Made by a program: the position numbers and the translations under genes. A stretch of 64,000 nt of DNA from Kitasatospora sp. MAP5-34 (GTDB taxonomy: Bacteria > Actinomycetota > Actinomycetes > Streptomycetales > Streptomycetaceae), in assembly GCF_029894335.1 (NCBI RefSeq), contig NZ_JARXZC010000001.1, positions 1 to 64,000 on the forward strand. Direction: 5' to 3'. The notes under the pieces are model-generated. The model did not search any database. It saw nothing but the letters and a program-made list of their open reading frames with translations, and was not told where the DNA came from. Shown here one piece after another: positions 1-6,975 of the stretch (positions within the stretch are counted from its first letter, which is position 1; every line of letters starts with the position of its first letter).

Positions 1-87
1 TGGTGCTCAGGGTGACAAGAGCCGTGTAACGGGAGACTGTTACGCACGGTTCTGCGGGAGCCGGAGGGGGAAGTTCCCTCCGGCTAC
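1..87 (+). ncRNA. 3' end of a group II intron (domains V and VI)
   Basis: Bases 19-52 are exactly 34 nt and fold as a group II intron domain V: 5' GAGCCGTGTAACG pairs with CGCACGGTTC, carrying the AGC catalytic triad near the start, an internal bulge and a GAGA-type tetraloop. A second hairpin (about 59-85, AGCCGGAGGG with CCCTCCGGCT) follows as domain VI, and the intron would end near base 87 at CTAC. The reverse transcriptase ORF and the 5' domains lie outside the window. The intron runs on the plus strand while the surrounding transposase remnant reads on the minus strand. The domain V match is strong; the exact 3' splice site is inferred. Confidence 0.85.
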
Positions 88-259
88 CCGACCCGACGAG
101 CTTCGTACCGGGCCGCTTCGCGGTGAAGTCGCGGCCGATCAGGTCGGGGGCCGGGGCGGCCTTGGTGTCCTGTTTCGTCAGGTGGCGGCGCCTGCGGCGG
201 GTGATACCCCGGATGTCGCGCTCGCGCATGATCCGCTCGACCTTCTCGACAGGGTCAAC
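88..259 (-). pseudogene. IS3-family transposase (OrfB) fragment
   Basis: The complement reads DPVEKVERIMRERDIRG, then RRRRRHLTKQD, APDLIGRDFTAKRPGTKLV, which is the HTH_21-to-integrase-core linker typical of IS3-family OrfB (R-MRE--IRG-TRR, followed by APDLV-RDF-A--P---W). Only about 57 codons remain. One side stops at the intron insertion point around base 88 and the other near base 259, where unrelated sequence begins. The DDE catalytic residues are absent, so this is a dead fragment. The reading frame continues cleanly up to the intron boundary, which supports intron insertion into the transposase gene. Confidence 0.75.
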
Positions 260-283
260 TGCCCGGAGTGGTTGATCGGGGGC

Positions 284-344
284 CGGGGCTCTGGTCCCGA
301 TCGGGTGCAAGCACACGCAGGTTCGAATCCTGCCTTCTCCGCCA
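284..344 (+). pseudogene. 3' half of a class II tRNA (Ser-like)
   Basis: Bases 317-333 form a perfect T arm (5 bp stem, loop TTCGAAT). They are followed by a 7-nt acceptor strand CTTCTCC, discriminator G at 341 and CCA at 342-344. Upstream, GTGCAAGCAC forms a variable arm, so the tRNA was class II; discriminator G favours serine over leucine. The 5' acceptor strand GGAGAAG and the D arm are not found, so the gene is not complete. Such 3' halves are commonly left by integration of mobile elements into tRNA genes. The isotype is uncertain. Confidence 0.6.
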
Positions 345-345
345 C

Positions 346-1260
346 CTAGCGCGGATCAGCCGGGTTCACCAGCCGCTGGCTTTCGCCTGCCTGTCGGCCG
401 GCGAAGGCGCGGAAGCGACGGCCGGCCGGCGAGGTAGGCCGCTCCTGGTGCCAGAGCAGGCCGATGCTACGGAACGCGTCCGGGTCGGTGAGAGGCACCA
501 GCCGCACGCCGGGCTGGGGCGCGCCGCCGTCCCCTGCCGGGACGACAGCCACGCCGAGCCCGGCCCCGACCATGCTACGGATCGTGGCGACCTCGCCGGC
601 TTCCATCACCACTGAGGGCGTGACGCCGGCCCGGTGGAAGATCTGGCAGGTGATCTGCCGCAGGCCCGCCGCCTGCCGCATGATGATGAGGCGTTCGTCC
701 ACCAGCTCGGCCAGGCGCAGCGCCGTACGGTCCGCCAGGGGGTGGCCGACCGGGACGGCGAGTTGCAGGCGCTCCTCGCGCAGCGGCAGCCAGCCCCACC
801 CGGCGCCGGACGGCCGCGGGCTGGTGAGGCCCACCTCTGCGGAGCCGTCCTGGAGCAGTTCCAGCACCGTGGTCGCGGACTCCTGGTGCAGGGTGAACCG
901 GGCGTTGGGCGACTCGCGTTGGTAGGTGCCGAGCAGTTCGGGCAGCAGCCAGCCGCCCAGCGAATGCAGGAAAGCCAGCCGCAGGGTGTCGGCGGGCGGT
1001 TGCAGCAGGGCGGCGATCCGGTCCTGGGCGGTGTCCAGTTCGTCCAGCGCCCGCTGCGCGTGGCGGCGGTAGACCCGGCCGTAGTCGTTGAGCCGCAGCC
1101 GGTGCTGGTCGCGGTCGAACAACCGGGTACCGACGCGTCGCTCCAGGCGCCCGATGGCCCGGGAGAGTGTCGGCTGCGAGGTGCCCAGTAGGGCGGCGGC
1201 GTCGGTGACGTGCTCGGTCTCGGCCACGGCGAGGAACCAGCGCAGCTCTTCCACGGTCAT
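346..1260 (-). CDS. LysR-family transcriptional regulator
   Basis: 304 residues, the usual LysR length. The start at MTVEELRWFL was chosen because the LysR winged helix begins there; the open frame extends 38 codons further upstream into the intergenic region without recognisable homology. The N-terminal HTH (about residues 5-60) shows the family pattern AETEHVTDAAALLGTSQP, then LSRAIGRLERRVGTRLFDR. The rest is a periplasmic-binding-like effector domain (about 90-300). It is divergent from the SnoaL-like gene that starts 137 bp away and probably controls that gene and itself. The effector is unknown. Confidence 0.9.
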   Translation of the reverse strand: MTVEELRWFLAVAETEHVTDAAALLGTSQPTLSRAIGRLERRVGTRLFDRDQHRLRLNDYGRVYRRHAQRALDELDTAQDRIAALLQPPADTLRLAFLHSLGGWLLPELLGTYQRESPNARFTLHQESATTVLELLQDGSAEVGLTSPRPSGAGWGWLPLREERLQLAVPVGHPLADRTALRLAELVDERLIIMRQAAGLRQITCQIFHRAGVTPSVVMEAGEVATIRSMVGAGLGVAVVPAGDGGAPQPGVRLVPLTDPDAFRSIGLLWHQERPTSPAGRRFRAFAGRQAGESQRLVNPADPR

Positions 1261-1267
1261 GGCGGCA

Positions 1268-1287
1268 TTATGCACGCGGCGCATGAA
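1268..1287. promoter_or_regulatory. candidate LysR operator dyad
   Basis: An imperfect dyad with half-sites ATGC and GCAT separated by 7 nt (inside TTATGC-N8-GCATGAA) lies just upstream of the LysR start, in the 137-bp divergent region shared with the SnoaL-like gene. LysR regulators typically bind dyads with a T-N11-A pattern in such positions. Assignment rests on location and symmetry only. Confidence 0.4.
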
Positions 1288-1397
1288 CTCCAGGTCGGGG
1301 CGGCATTTCCGTTTCCCCGCGGCCCCCAGGATGCTGGAGCCACGGGCGCCCGGCCGACAGGACAGAGCACGCACACGACTTCCCGGAGGACCGTCAG

Positions 1398-1811
1398 ATG
1401 TCCGCTACACCCAGCACCAGCACCAGCACCACATCGGCGCTCGCACTCGCACTCGCAGAGCAGTTCCGCACCGTCCTGGGCACCGCCGACTGGGAGTTGT
1501 TCCGCTCGCTGCTCACCGACGACGCGACGTGGACGCTGCCCGGCAGTAACCGGATCTCCGGCGAGGCGCGCGGCGCGGACGCCGTGGTCGAGCGGATCCG
1601 GCTGATCGCTGGCTACGGCGTGAACTTCGAGCTCCAGCGCGTCCTGGTCAGTCGGGACAACTTCGCGCTCTCGCTGCACAACACCGCCGAGCGCGACGGT
1701 CTGGTGCTCGACGAGTACCTGGCCACTGTCTGCTTCGTGCGCGACGGGCGGATCGGCGCGATCGAGACCTACCTCTCCGACGTGCCGGGCATGGACGCGT
1801 TCTTCGTCTGA
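1398..1811 (+). CDS. SnoaL-like / NTF2-fold protein
   Basis: 137 residues with the NTF2-like (ketosteroid isomerase/SnoaL) layout: an N-terminal helix (EQFRTVLGTADWELFRSLL), the DDATWTLPG strand, a small-molecule pocket region and the closing strand VRDGRIGAIETYLSD. Members are small enzymes or binding proteins for hydrophobic ligands, often of polyketide or steroid type. The first 15 residues are a low-complexity Ser/Thr stretch, so the functional start could be later. It is transcribed away from the LysR gene, which is its likely regulator. The substrate cannot be told from sequence. Confidence 0.85.
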   Translation: MSATPSTSTSTTSALALALAEQFRTVLGTADWELFRSLLTDDATWTLPGSNRISGEARGADAVVERIRLIAGYGVNFELQRVLVSRDNFALSLHNTAERDGLVLDEYLATVCFVRDGRIGAIETYLSDVPGMDAFFV

Positions 1812-1829
1812 GGCCCTCCCCAGGCACCT

Positions 1830-2015
1830 TGGACTGCTGGTCAGCCCAGCGGGCCGTGCCGGCCGCGATCGCTTCCAGGGCTTCGGCAGCTTCGACCCAA
1901 CGGCCGGGCTGCTGCGGGTCTTCCAGTGGGCTGAGCAACAGGTCGTGGATCAGACCGGGACGTTCGGGCTGGGTGAGCGGCGGCGGGCCGACCAGTTTGA
2001 ACGTGGCGGGCAGCG
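1830..2015 (-). pseudogene. unidentified coding remnant
   Basis: The complement has a coding-like frame (FKLVGPPPLTQPERPGLIHD, then SPLEDPQQPGRWVEAAEALE) with normal high-GC codon usage but no clear start in front and no recognised domain. It runs past the end of the SnoaL-like gene on the other strand, so it probably lost its end. No function is assigned. Confidence 0.3.
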
Positions 2016-2093
2016 GCGGTCACCGAGCCGCCGGTGCCCGCCGACGGGTACTCGCGGCAGGTGTCTACTGGTAGAGATCGTTATTTGGTGGGT

Positions 2094-2334
2094 ATGGATG
2101 ACGAGGCGTTGATGCGGGGCCGGGTGTACGGACCACGACGACCCGGACCCCGGACCGCAGCCGCCCGCCGACCTGTGCGACCGAGCCCTGGCCCGGCTGT
2201 TCCCCGAGGCACCCAAGGACACGGACCGGTGGCCCACCCTGCTCTGGGCCACCGGGCGCGCCGAGCTGCCCACACACCCTCGCCGCGCATTCGACCGCTG
2301 GCACAGCGCTCCACTGCGGGACGAAGAGGTCTGA
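2094..2334 (+). pseudogene. small hypothetical protein with a frameshift
   Basis: An ATG at 2094 opens MDDEALMRGRVYGP, and about 40 bases in the coding-like frame shifts by one base to give DHDDPDPGPQPPADLCDRAL, FPEAPKDTDRWPTLLWATG and a clean end RDEEV. The span of 241 nt is one base more than a multiple of three, as expected for a single-base indel. Joined, the product would be about 80 residues. It has no recognised domain. A sequencing error is possible, but the gene lies among decayed sequence. Confidence 0.5.
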
Positions 2335-2648
2335 ACTGTTCAGTCCGCCGCCCGGCCACTGGGGCTACGGCTCCGGGGGCCGCTGTCATCAGTCGGGGGC
2401 TGGTCACAACTGGTCCTGCTGGGAGCCCCCGACAAGTGGGAGCTGCGTTGCACGCACCTTCGTGTGTGCCAAGGGCGGGGACGGCCTCGTGGGGATCTTC
2501 CGGTAGGCAGCGCCGTCAGCGGGGTATGCCGAAATTCTGCCGGGCGCCGGGGCACGTTCTCCATCCGCGACTGGGGACGTTCACGTGTGCGCCGACACCC
2601 CATCACTCGCCTCAACCAGGATGCACTGAACGGGGCTTCGAGAACCGG
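2335..2648. other. non-coding or decayed stretch
   Basis: No reading frame here has a plausible start, ribosome site and coherent protein. Short coding-like patches exist, for example LVLLGAPDKWEL near 2410, but they are not recognisable. I see no RNA gene, repeat or terminator. Confidence 0.4.
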
Positions 2649-2969
2649 CTACAACTCCACTCCTGTCCGGGAGCCCGCGAGTTGACCCGATTCGAAGGGG
2701 TTGAGGATGAGACGCTCGTCGGCCCCTTCGGCGATGACGTTGACCAAGACGGTGCTGTCGTCCGCGAAGCGTAGAGTGAAGACCGGATCGAGCTGCATCA
2801 GAAGGTCGAGGCCTTCTCTGTGAGGCTCCGACAGGGGAGTGTCGGACATCGCGACGCCCTTCCAGCCGCCGCTGACCGCCGAGACTGTGAGGGTCACACG
2901 GAACCTGCCCAGGTATGTCGATGGGTTGGCCCACCATTCGAGCGTCGCGGTGCCGTCATAGCTGTCCAT
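2649..2969 (-). CDS. conserved hypothetical protein
   Basis: 106 residues beginning MDSYDGTATLEWWANPSTYL. The sequence is compact and mixed alpha/beta, with alternating hydrophobic residues (GRFRVTLTVSAV; FTLRFADDSTVLVNVI) that suggest a small beta-sandwich or beta-barrel. It has no signal peptide or membrane segment. I do not recognise the family, but codon usage and composition look like a real gene. It stands alone, with decayed sequence upstream and downstream. Confidence 0.6.
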   Translation of the reverse strand: MDSYDGTATLEWWANPSTYLGRFRVTLTVSAVSGGWKGVAMSDTPLSEPHREGLDLLMQLDPVFTLRFADDSTVLVNVIAEGADERLILNPFESGQLAGSRTGVEL

Positions 2970-3097
2970 GCCGCAAGTATGGCGGGGAGCGAATCTCCAG
3001 CAGACTCAACCACGACCCGCATCCCGGAGGAACCTCATGCCCGTTCGCAGGTCGCAGGTCGCAGGTCGCAGTGCCCGGACCGACCAGGTACGACCTC

Positions 3098-3586
3098 TCA
3101 CGCGCTTCTTGAACCGGCCTTGCGGCCCGCTTTCCACGTCTGCTGTATCCGGGTCAGTTTGAGGGCGAAGTCGGGGTCCCGCCCGATGTTCTGCGAATCG
3201 TAGGGAGCCGGGAGTTTGAAGGGGCGCCCGTTGGACCGCGTGATCCGGATCCGGGTGATGGTGTTGCCAAGCCCCCACTCCGTGACCTCGTCCACGCTCT
3301 GGATCTCCGCCCAGGAGCAGCGCCAGTGCCGCCAGACGCTGCTGGCGTGGATGCCGTGGTCGTCAACGCGGGTCGAACCCCTTGCCAGGCCGACTGCCAA
3401 GGCGCCCAGCACCAAGGGCGTGAAGCCCAGCGTGCCCCACGTGCCGGCCGCCTCGGCGATCCGGTGATGCACGACGAGGACGCCGCAGTACAGCATGACC
3501 GCCAGCGCGCCCGCGCCCAGAGCCAGGGCAGAGCCCACAACGCCGCGTCGCTGCCGCCGGGTGTACCGAAAGACCGTCTCGCTCAC
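3098..3586 (-). CDS. PH-like domain membrane protein
   Basis: About 162 residues from a GTG at 3586 (VSETVFRYTRRQRRG). The open frame continues 25 codons upstream without coherent sequence. Two hydrophobic segments follow (about residues 18-40 and 50-68), then a basic soluble domain with strands GIHASSVWRHWRCSWAEIQS and VTEWGLGNTITRIRITRSNG, resembling the bacterial PH (bPH/DUF) domain of small actinobacterial membrane proteins. The role is unknown. No clear ribosome site supports the chosen start. Confidence 0.6.
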   Translation of the reverse strand: MSETVFRYTRRQRRGVVGSALALGAGALAVMLYCGVLVVHHRIAEAAGTWGTLGFTPLVLGALAVGLARGSTRVDDHGIHASSVWRHWRCSWAEIQSVDEVTEWGLGNTITRIRITRSNGRPFKLPAPYDSQNIGRDPDFALKLTRIQQTWKAGRKAGSRSA

Positions 3587-3796
3587 CGCTGGATTGTGAC
3601 AGGTACGGCACGCGGGGACGAGAGTGCCGGTCGCACTGGTGCGCGACAGTGCCGCCGACAACCCGGCCGTCCCGGTTCCGGTCCTGCCGTTTGACTTCGG
3701 TCATCGAGACTCCACCGCCCGCGTGCGCCATCACCTGCGCGTGGGATTTCTGAGCGAGTAGGGTCCGGTGCTACAACGGCAGGCGCAGGAGGCAGG

Positions 3797-4066
3797 ATGC
3801 GGGGGCGGATCGGCCGAGTGCTGTGGCTTCTCGGCGTGGTAGCCGTCGGGGCGCTCGTACTCACGCTCGCGGTGGCCGACCTTGTGGCCTTCCTTACGAG
3901 CTACTCATCGTCGCTCGGTACCTACACGGGCCAAGAGGACGACAGGGCGGCGGCAGTGAGGATGCTCCTGTGGGGCGTTCTCCCATGCCTGATGTTGGTC
4001 GTGGTACTGATCCGGGCGGAGCTTCGAAGAAGCCGACGGAACCGTGCCACAGCCGTGTCAGGTTGA
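3797..4066 (+). CDS. small two-pass membrane protein
   Basis: 89 residues. A strong ribosome site AGGAGG sits 6-7 nt before the ATG, and a -10-like TAGGGT lies about 40 bp upstream. Residues 7-32 and 58-75 are hydrophobic transmembrane helices, separated by a polar loop (SSLGTYTGQEDDR), and the tail is very basic (RAELRRSRRNR), so the C-terminus is probably cytoplasmic. No family is recognised. A perfect 12-bp hairpin 30 bp downstream is its likely terminator. Confidence 0.65.
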   Translation: MRGRIGRVLWLLGVVAVGALVLTLAVADLVAFLTSYSSSLGTYTGQEDDRAAAVRMLLWGVLPCLMLVVVLIRAELRRSRRNRATAVSG

Positions 4067-4095
4067 GCGGGAATCAGGGGCGTTGAACAGCACGC

Positions 4096-4129
4096 GCTAC
4101 CTGCGGCTGGACGACCCGCCGCAGGTAGC
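4096..4129 (+). terminator. perfect 12-bp hairpin, probable terminator
   Basis: GCTACCTGCGGC and its exact complement GCCGCAGGTAGC are separated by 10 nt, 30 bp after the stop of the small membrane protein. No U-tract follows, which is common for actinobacterial terminators. Confidence 0.65.
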
Positions 4130-4228
4130 GGTGCCCCGCGCCGTCCGGCGCCCTGCGGCCGTCATACGTCCTGACGGTCTACCCGCGGAAGCGGCCCACC
4201 GGCTCCGCCATCATCCTGGAACGACACG

Positions 4229-4260
4229 GCCTCGCCGCGCACCCCCGAGCGCGGCGAGGC
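4229..4260. terminator. perfect 12-bp hairpin
   Basis: GCCTCGCCGCGC pairs exactly with GCGCGGCGAGGC across an 8-nt loop. No intact gene ends close to it on either strand, so it may be the terminator of a lost gene. Between this hairpin and the one at 4096 I see no gene. Confidence 0.45.
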
Positions 4261-4460
4261 CCTGCACCCCCCAACAGTCGGCGTGCCGCGCCCGGTCCCG
4301 TCCCGCCCGCCCAGCCTCCGCACACGACCGCACGGCCCACGGCCGTCCCCCGCACCGGAATGGATGCCGCGACGCGGCACGGAAAGCGGCTGTCCCTCCT
4401 GGCGGGCCTGATGCACAGTGGGCACAACGGCACCGGACGACGCAGGGAGAGGAACGCACC

Positions 4461-4550
4461 ATGAACACCATGGACACCGCCACCCGTGGCCAGTCGTATG
4501 AGCGTTCCTCACGTTCCCAGCGCAGTCAGGGACTTCGCGCGGCGTGGTGA
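4461..4550 (+). CDS. short ORF, possible truncated gene start
   Basis: An ATG preceded by GGGAGAGG at good spacing opens a 29-codon frame (MNTMDTATRGQ to GLRAAW) ending in TGA at 4550. It is followed at once by a transposase-like fragment on the other strand, so it may be the N-terminus of a gene broken by an insertion rather than a real small protein. Confidence 0.25.
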   Translation: MNTMDTATRGQSYERSSRSQRSQGLRAAW

Positions 4551-4583
4551 CCGTGCGCTTGCCGAAAACATCATCCGCCCTGC

Positions 4584-4712
4584 TCAGGCAGTGTGTTGGT
4601 ACTCGTGGAGGAGGCCGCCGAGTCGGTCGGTTCGGCGTATGTCGGGGCGGGCGATTTGCTGCAGGTTGGACAGCGTGGTCGTCACCACCCGCCCGACCAC
4701 CCCGCTGACTTG
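4584..4712 (-). pseudogene. C-terminal fragment of a transposase/integrase
   Basis: The complement ends RRTDRLGGLLHEYQHTA followed by a stop. Tails of the form LGGL-HEY--A are typical of the C-termini of IS3/IS481-type DDE transposases in actinobacteria. Only some 40 codons are recognisable (from TTTLSNLQQIARPDI). The catalytic core is missing. Confidence 0.45.
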
Positions 4713-4734
4713 CCCCCTCCTACGATTGCAAACC

Positions 4735-4985
4735 GTGGACGCCCCCGAGATCCCCGCCGATCTGATCACCCTCGAACACGCCCGCGCCGCAGCCCTGGAG
4801 GAGCTGCTCAGCTACTCCGACGGGATCTCCGCGCAGCGGGGCCGAGTTCCCCGATCCCGAGCAGGGCATCGAGCGGCGGAACTGGCCGACGGCGCCGCGC
4901 TGCTCACCGAGATCGGGGCGTTCGGGGCCGGCGGATGGGCGCACTACGAGCCTCGGGCCGGTGATCCGCTTGGCTGTGTCAGTGA
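4735..4985 (+). pseudogene. remnant sharing a repeated C-terminal module
   Basis: It starts GTG with a coding-like frame (VDAPEIPADLITLEHARAAA, LEELLSYSDG), then changes frame. The section at about 4881-4970, encoding ELADGAALLTEIGAFGAGG-AHY-PR-GD, is closely similar to 20832-20920 elsewhere in the window, which encodes ELADGAALHTEIGAFGAGGR. Two unrelated beginnings are thus joined to the same tail, which points to a broken or recombined gene. No function is known. Confidence 0.45.
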
Positions 4986-5395
4986 GGGTGTGGGCTGTGG
5001 ACCGCCGGAGGGAGCGTCGGCCCGGAACTCGGCAGAAGGTGGGGGTCGGGGCCCGGCAGCTTTGCCAAGCCGGCGGCATGAACCAACTGACGTTCGAGGC
5101 AGCGTCTTCGGCTGGTGGCTCCGAGGGACGCTCGGCAGTGTCGCCCTGTCGGGCGAGGAGATGATCGATGCCAGCGTGCCCGTGCCGGTGTCCGGGCTCT
5201 TGCTGCAGGGCATCTCGTCCGCGCAACGTCTGAACCAGGCTCTGGACCGGCTCGGGTGGCCGCGCCGCAGGCCCGAGGCAGCTATCCGGTCGGTGACCGC
5301 GGCCAGGTAGACCTGGGCAGGTGGCGGCCGACGCGGTCAACGCGTTGGCGGGCCTGTTGGACCGGCTTCCCCCGAGTCGCCGCGTAACGTCTGAA

Positions 5396-5430
5396 ACAGG
5401 CCGGACCTCCGTAACGGCGGTCCGGCCTGT
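5396..5430 (-). terminator. terminator of the DUF4386-like gene
   Basis: ACAGGCCGGACC and GGTCCGGCCTGT form a perfect 12-bp stem with an 11-nt loop, starting 12 bp beyond the stop of the minus-strand membrane protein gene. Confidence 0.75.
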
Positions 5431-5441
5431 GGCGCCCTGGG

Positions 5442-6128
5442 CTACCCGCCGGGAGTCACGGTCGGGACCGAGGCGGTCCGGTCCACAACGGCCGATGCCG
5501 CGGAACGCCGCGATCCCAGGATGCCGACGGCGAGGTACCAGAGGAGCGGCAGCACGAGGGGAACGAAGAAGACACCGGTCAGGCTGCCGAGCACCGCGAC
5601 CCAGCCAGTGTGCGCGACCCAGCGCGGCAGGACCCCCGTGCGCAGCACGGCGACGGACACGGTCGCGATCACAGCAGCGCTGGCCAGGCCGAAGACGATG
5701 AACAGGAGTGGGAATTCCAGGTCCATGACGATCCGGATCACATCTCCGTTGGGCACCGGCTCGTTTCCGAACGCCACCGACCCGGCTACGACGGCGCCCG
5801 CTGTCGAGCCGGCGGCTATTCCGGCGGCGCCGAGGACACCGAGATGTGCTGTGAGCCGTCCGGCCATGGGCTGGGACGCGAACCAGGACCGTAGCCCTGT
5901 GGTGAACCATACGAAGGCCAGGGCAGCGAGGACGAGCAGCCAGGCGCTGATCAGGAGCTGAGCTCGGTGGCCGCTGTCGGACAGATAGTTCACGTACTTC
6001 TGCGCGGCGCCTGCGTCCGTATCGCTCGACTTGATATTCGGCGTGTTGATCATCAGGACGCCTACGACGAACAGGACCACGAACGCGATTCCAGCGCCCA
6101 TCGAGCGGCGCAATTCGCCAGTATTCAT
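5442..6128 (-). CDS. DUF4386-like membrane protein
   Basis: 228 residues from the ATG at 6128, chosen because GGAGGCGGAAGC gives a good ribosome site directly before MNTGELRRSM; the frame is open 12 codons further. About six transmembrane helices are visible (residues roughly 12-32, 60-80, 95-120, 135-160, 172-195, 200-215), with an extracellular-type loop NTPNIKSSDTDAGAAQKYV after helix 1. This resembles DUF4386-type integral membrane proteins of actinobacteria, whose function is unknown. It is monocistronic and bounded by a strong terminator hairpin. Confidence 0.65.
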   Translation of the reverse strand: MNTGELRRSMGAGIAFVVLFVVGVLMINTPNIKSSDTDAGAAQKYVNYLSDSGHRAQLLISAWLLVLAALAFVWFTTGLRSWFASQPMAGRLTAHLGVLGAAGIAAGSTAGAVVAGSVAFGNEPVPNGDVIRIVMDLEFPLLFIVFGLASAAVIATVSVAVLRTGVLPRWVAHTGWVAVLGSLTGVFFVPLVLPLLWYLAVGILGSRRSAASAVVDRTASVPTVTPGG

Positions 6129-6975
6129 GCTTCCGCCTCCGCTTGCAGCGTCGCGCGACCTCACAACCCGACAAGTTCAGTCTCCCCGCTGTGGGCAGAA
6201 TGCGATATTTGTCGACCGCTGTGGCGCACCGTTTCTGGAGCCACCCTGGCAGGAGCGCGTCACTGGTCCTCGTTCGGGCGACCGGAGACCGTGAAGGGGT
6301 GACCTGGGGGCGGTGGCGGGTGTTGAAGGGGCGTGACGGCGATGACGAGGGCATGGCGTCCCGTGGCCGCGCGCGGTGAAACGGTTTTGCAGCTGCCCGA
6401 CGAACCGATCTTCAACGAGCTCGCGCGGCGCTGGTCCACAGCGGGGCGGACTGTGCCGGGCCAGGCGGACCCGCAGTGGACGGCCCTGGTGGCCGGTTCG
6501 CCCTGGCGGCCGCGTTCGCGGCGCCGTCCCGTCCGGCAGGGCCGGGCGGCAGCTGGTTGGGCCCTACCCAGCCCGGCCCCGGCTGAGGGGGCTCAGAGAC
6601 CTCAGTGCGGGCACCAGGCACTGTGACGCTCGTAACGCAGTGCCAAGGAGCGCGAGGCGAGTTCGGCGAAGATCGGGTCCATCGGCCAGGAGGGTCGGCG
6701 GGCTCGCCATTCGCCAGCGCCGCGCAGTACTGCCGATCCGCCGCAGGAACTCGAGCTGGCCGGCCGGCTGGAACCGCGGCGAAGCAGGGTGGTCCGCTGT
6801 CCGGCGGATCTTGCCGGGGTAGGGGTGCGGGGTCTGGTGCGGCACGGGCGGGCATGGGGTCTTCATGACGTCGCCTAACGCCCGCAGGGCGCCCGGCTCC
6901 CGGGCCGTCCCCGCGCCGGTTTGTATTCTCGGCAGGCGCCACCCCGTCGATGCGGCACCTGTGAGAGGAAACAGC
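6129..6975. other. 847-bp spacer with coding remnants
   Basis: Promoter sequence for both neighbours must lie at the ends. In the middle are two convergent remnants with similar wording: on the plus strand near 6400-6490 (DEPIFNELARRWSTAGRTVPG) and on the minus strand near 6605-6691 (MDPIFAELASRSLALRYERH). Both resemble the short N-terminal motif D-P-F--L---W---GRTVPGR--PEW of small Streptomyces hypothetical proteins. Neither has a complete coherent frame. Confidence 0.35.
6333..6510 (+). pseudogene. remnant of a small hypothetical protein
   Basis: The coding-like part reads ETVLQLPDEPIFNELARRWS, TAGRTVPGQADPQWTALV, then degenerates into low-complexity Arg-rich sequence. An ATG at 6333 is in frame, but I see no ribosome site. 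It resembles small Streptomyces proteins of unknown function whose end has been lost. Confidence 0.3.

Noticed and set aside
3046..3071. A 7-bp tandem repeat (CGCAGGT, 3.7 copies)
   Set aside because: Short, in a non-coding gap, and of the kind expected by chance slippage; not worth a separate claim.
4720..6354. A 544-codon minus-strand frame
   Set aside because: It overlaps the DUF4386-like gene in another frame and reads as Arg/Pro-rich low-complexity sequence.
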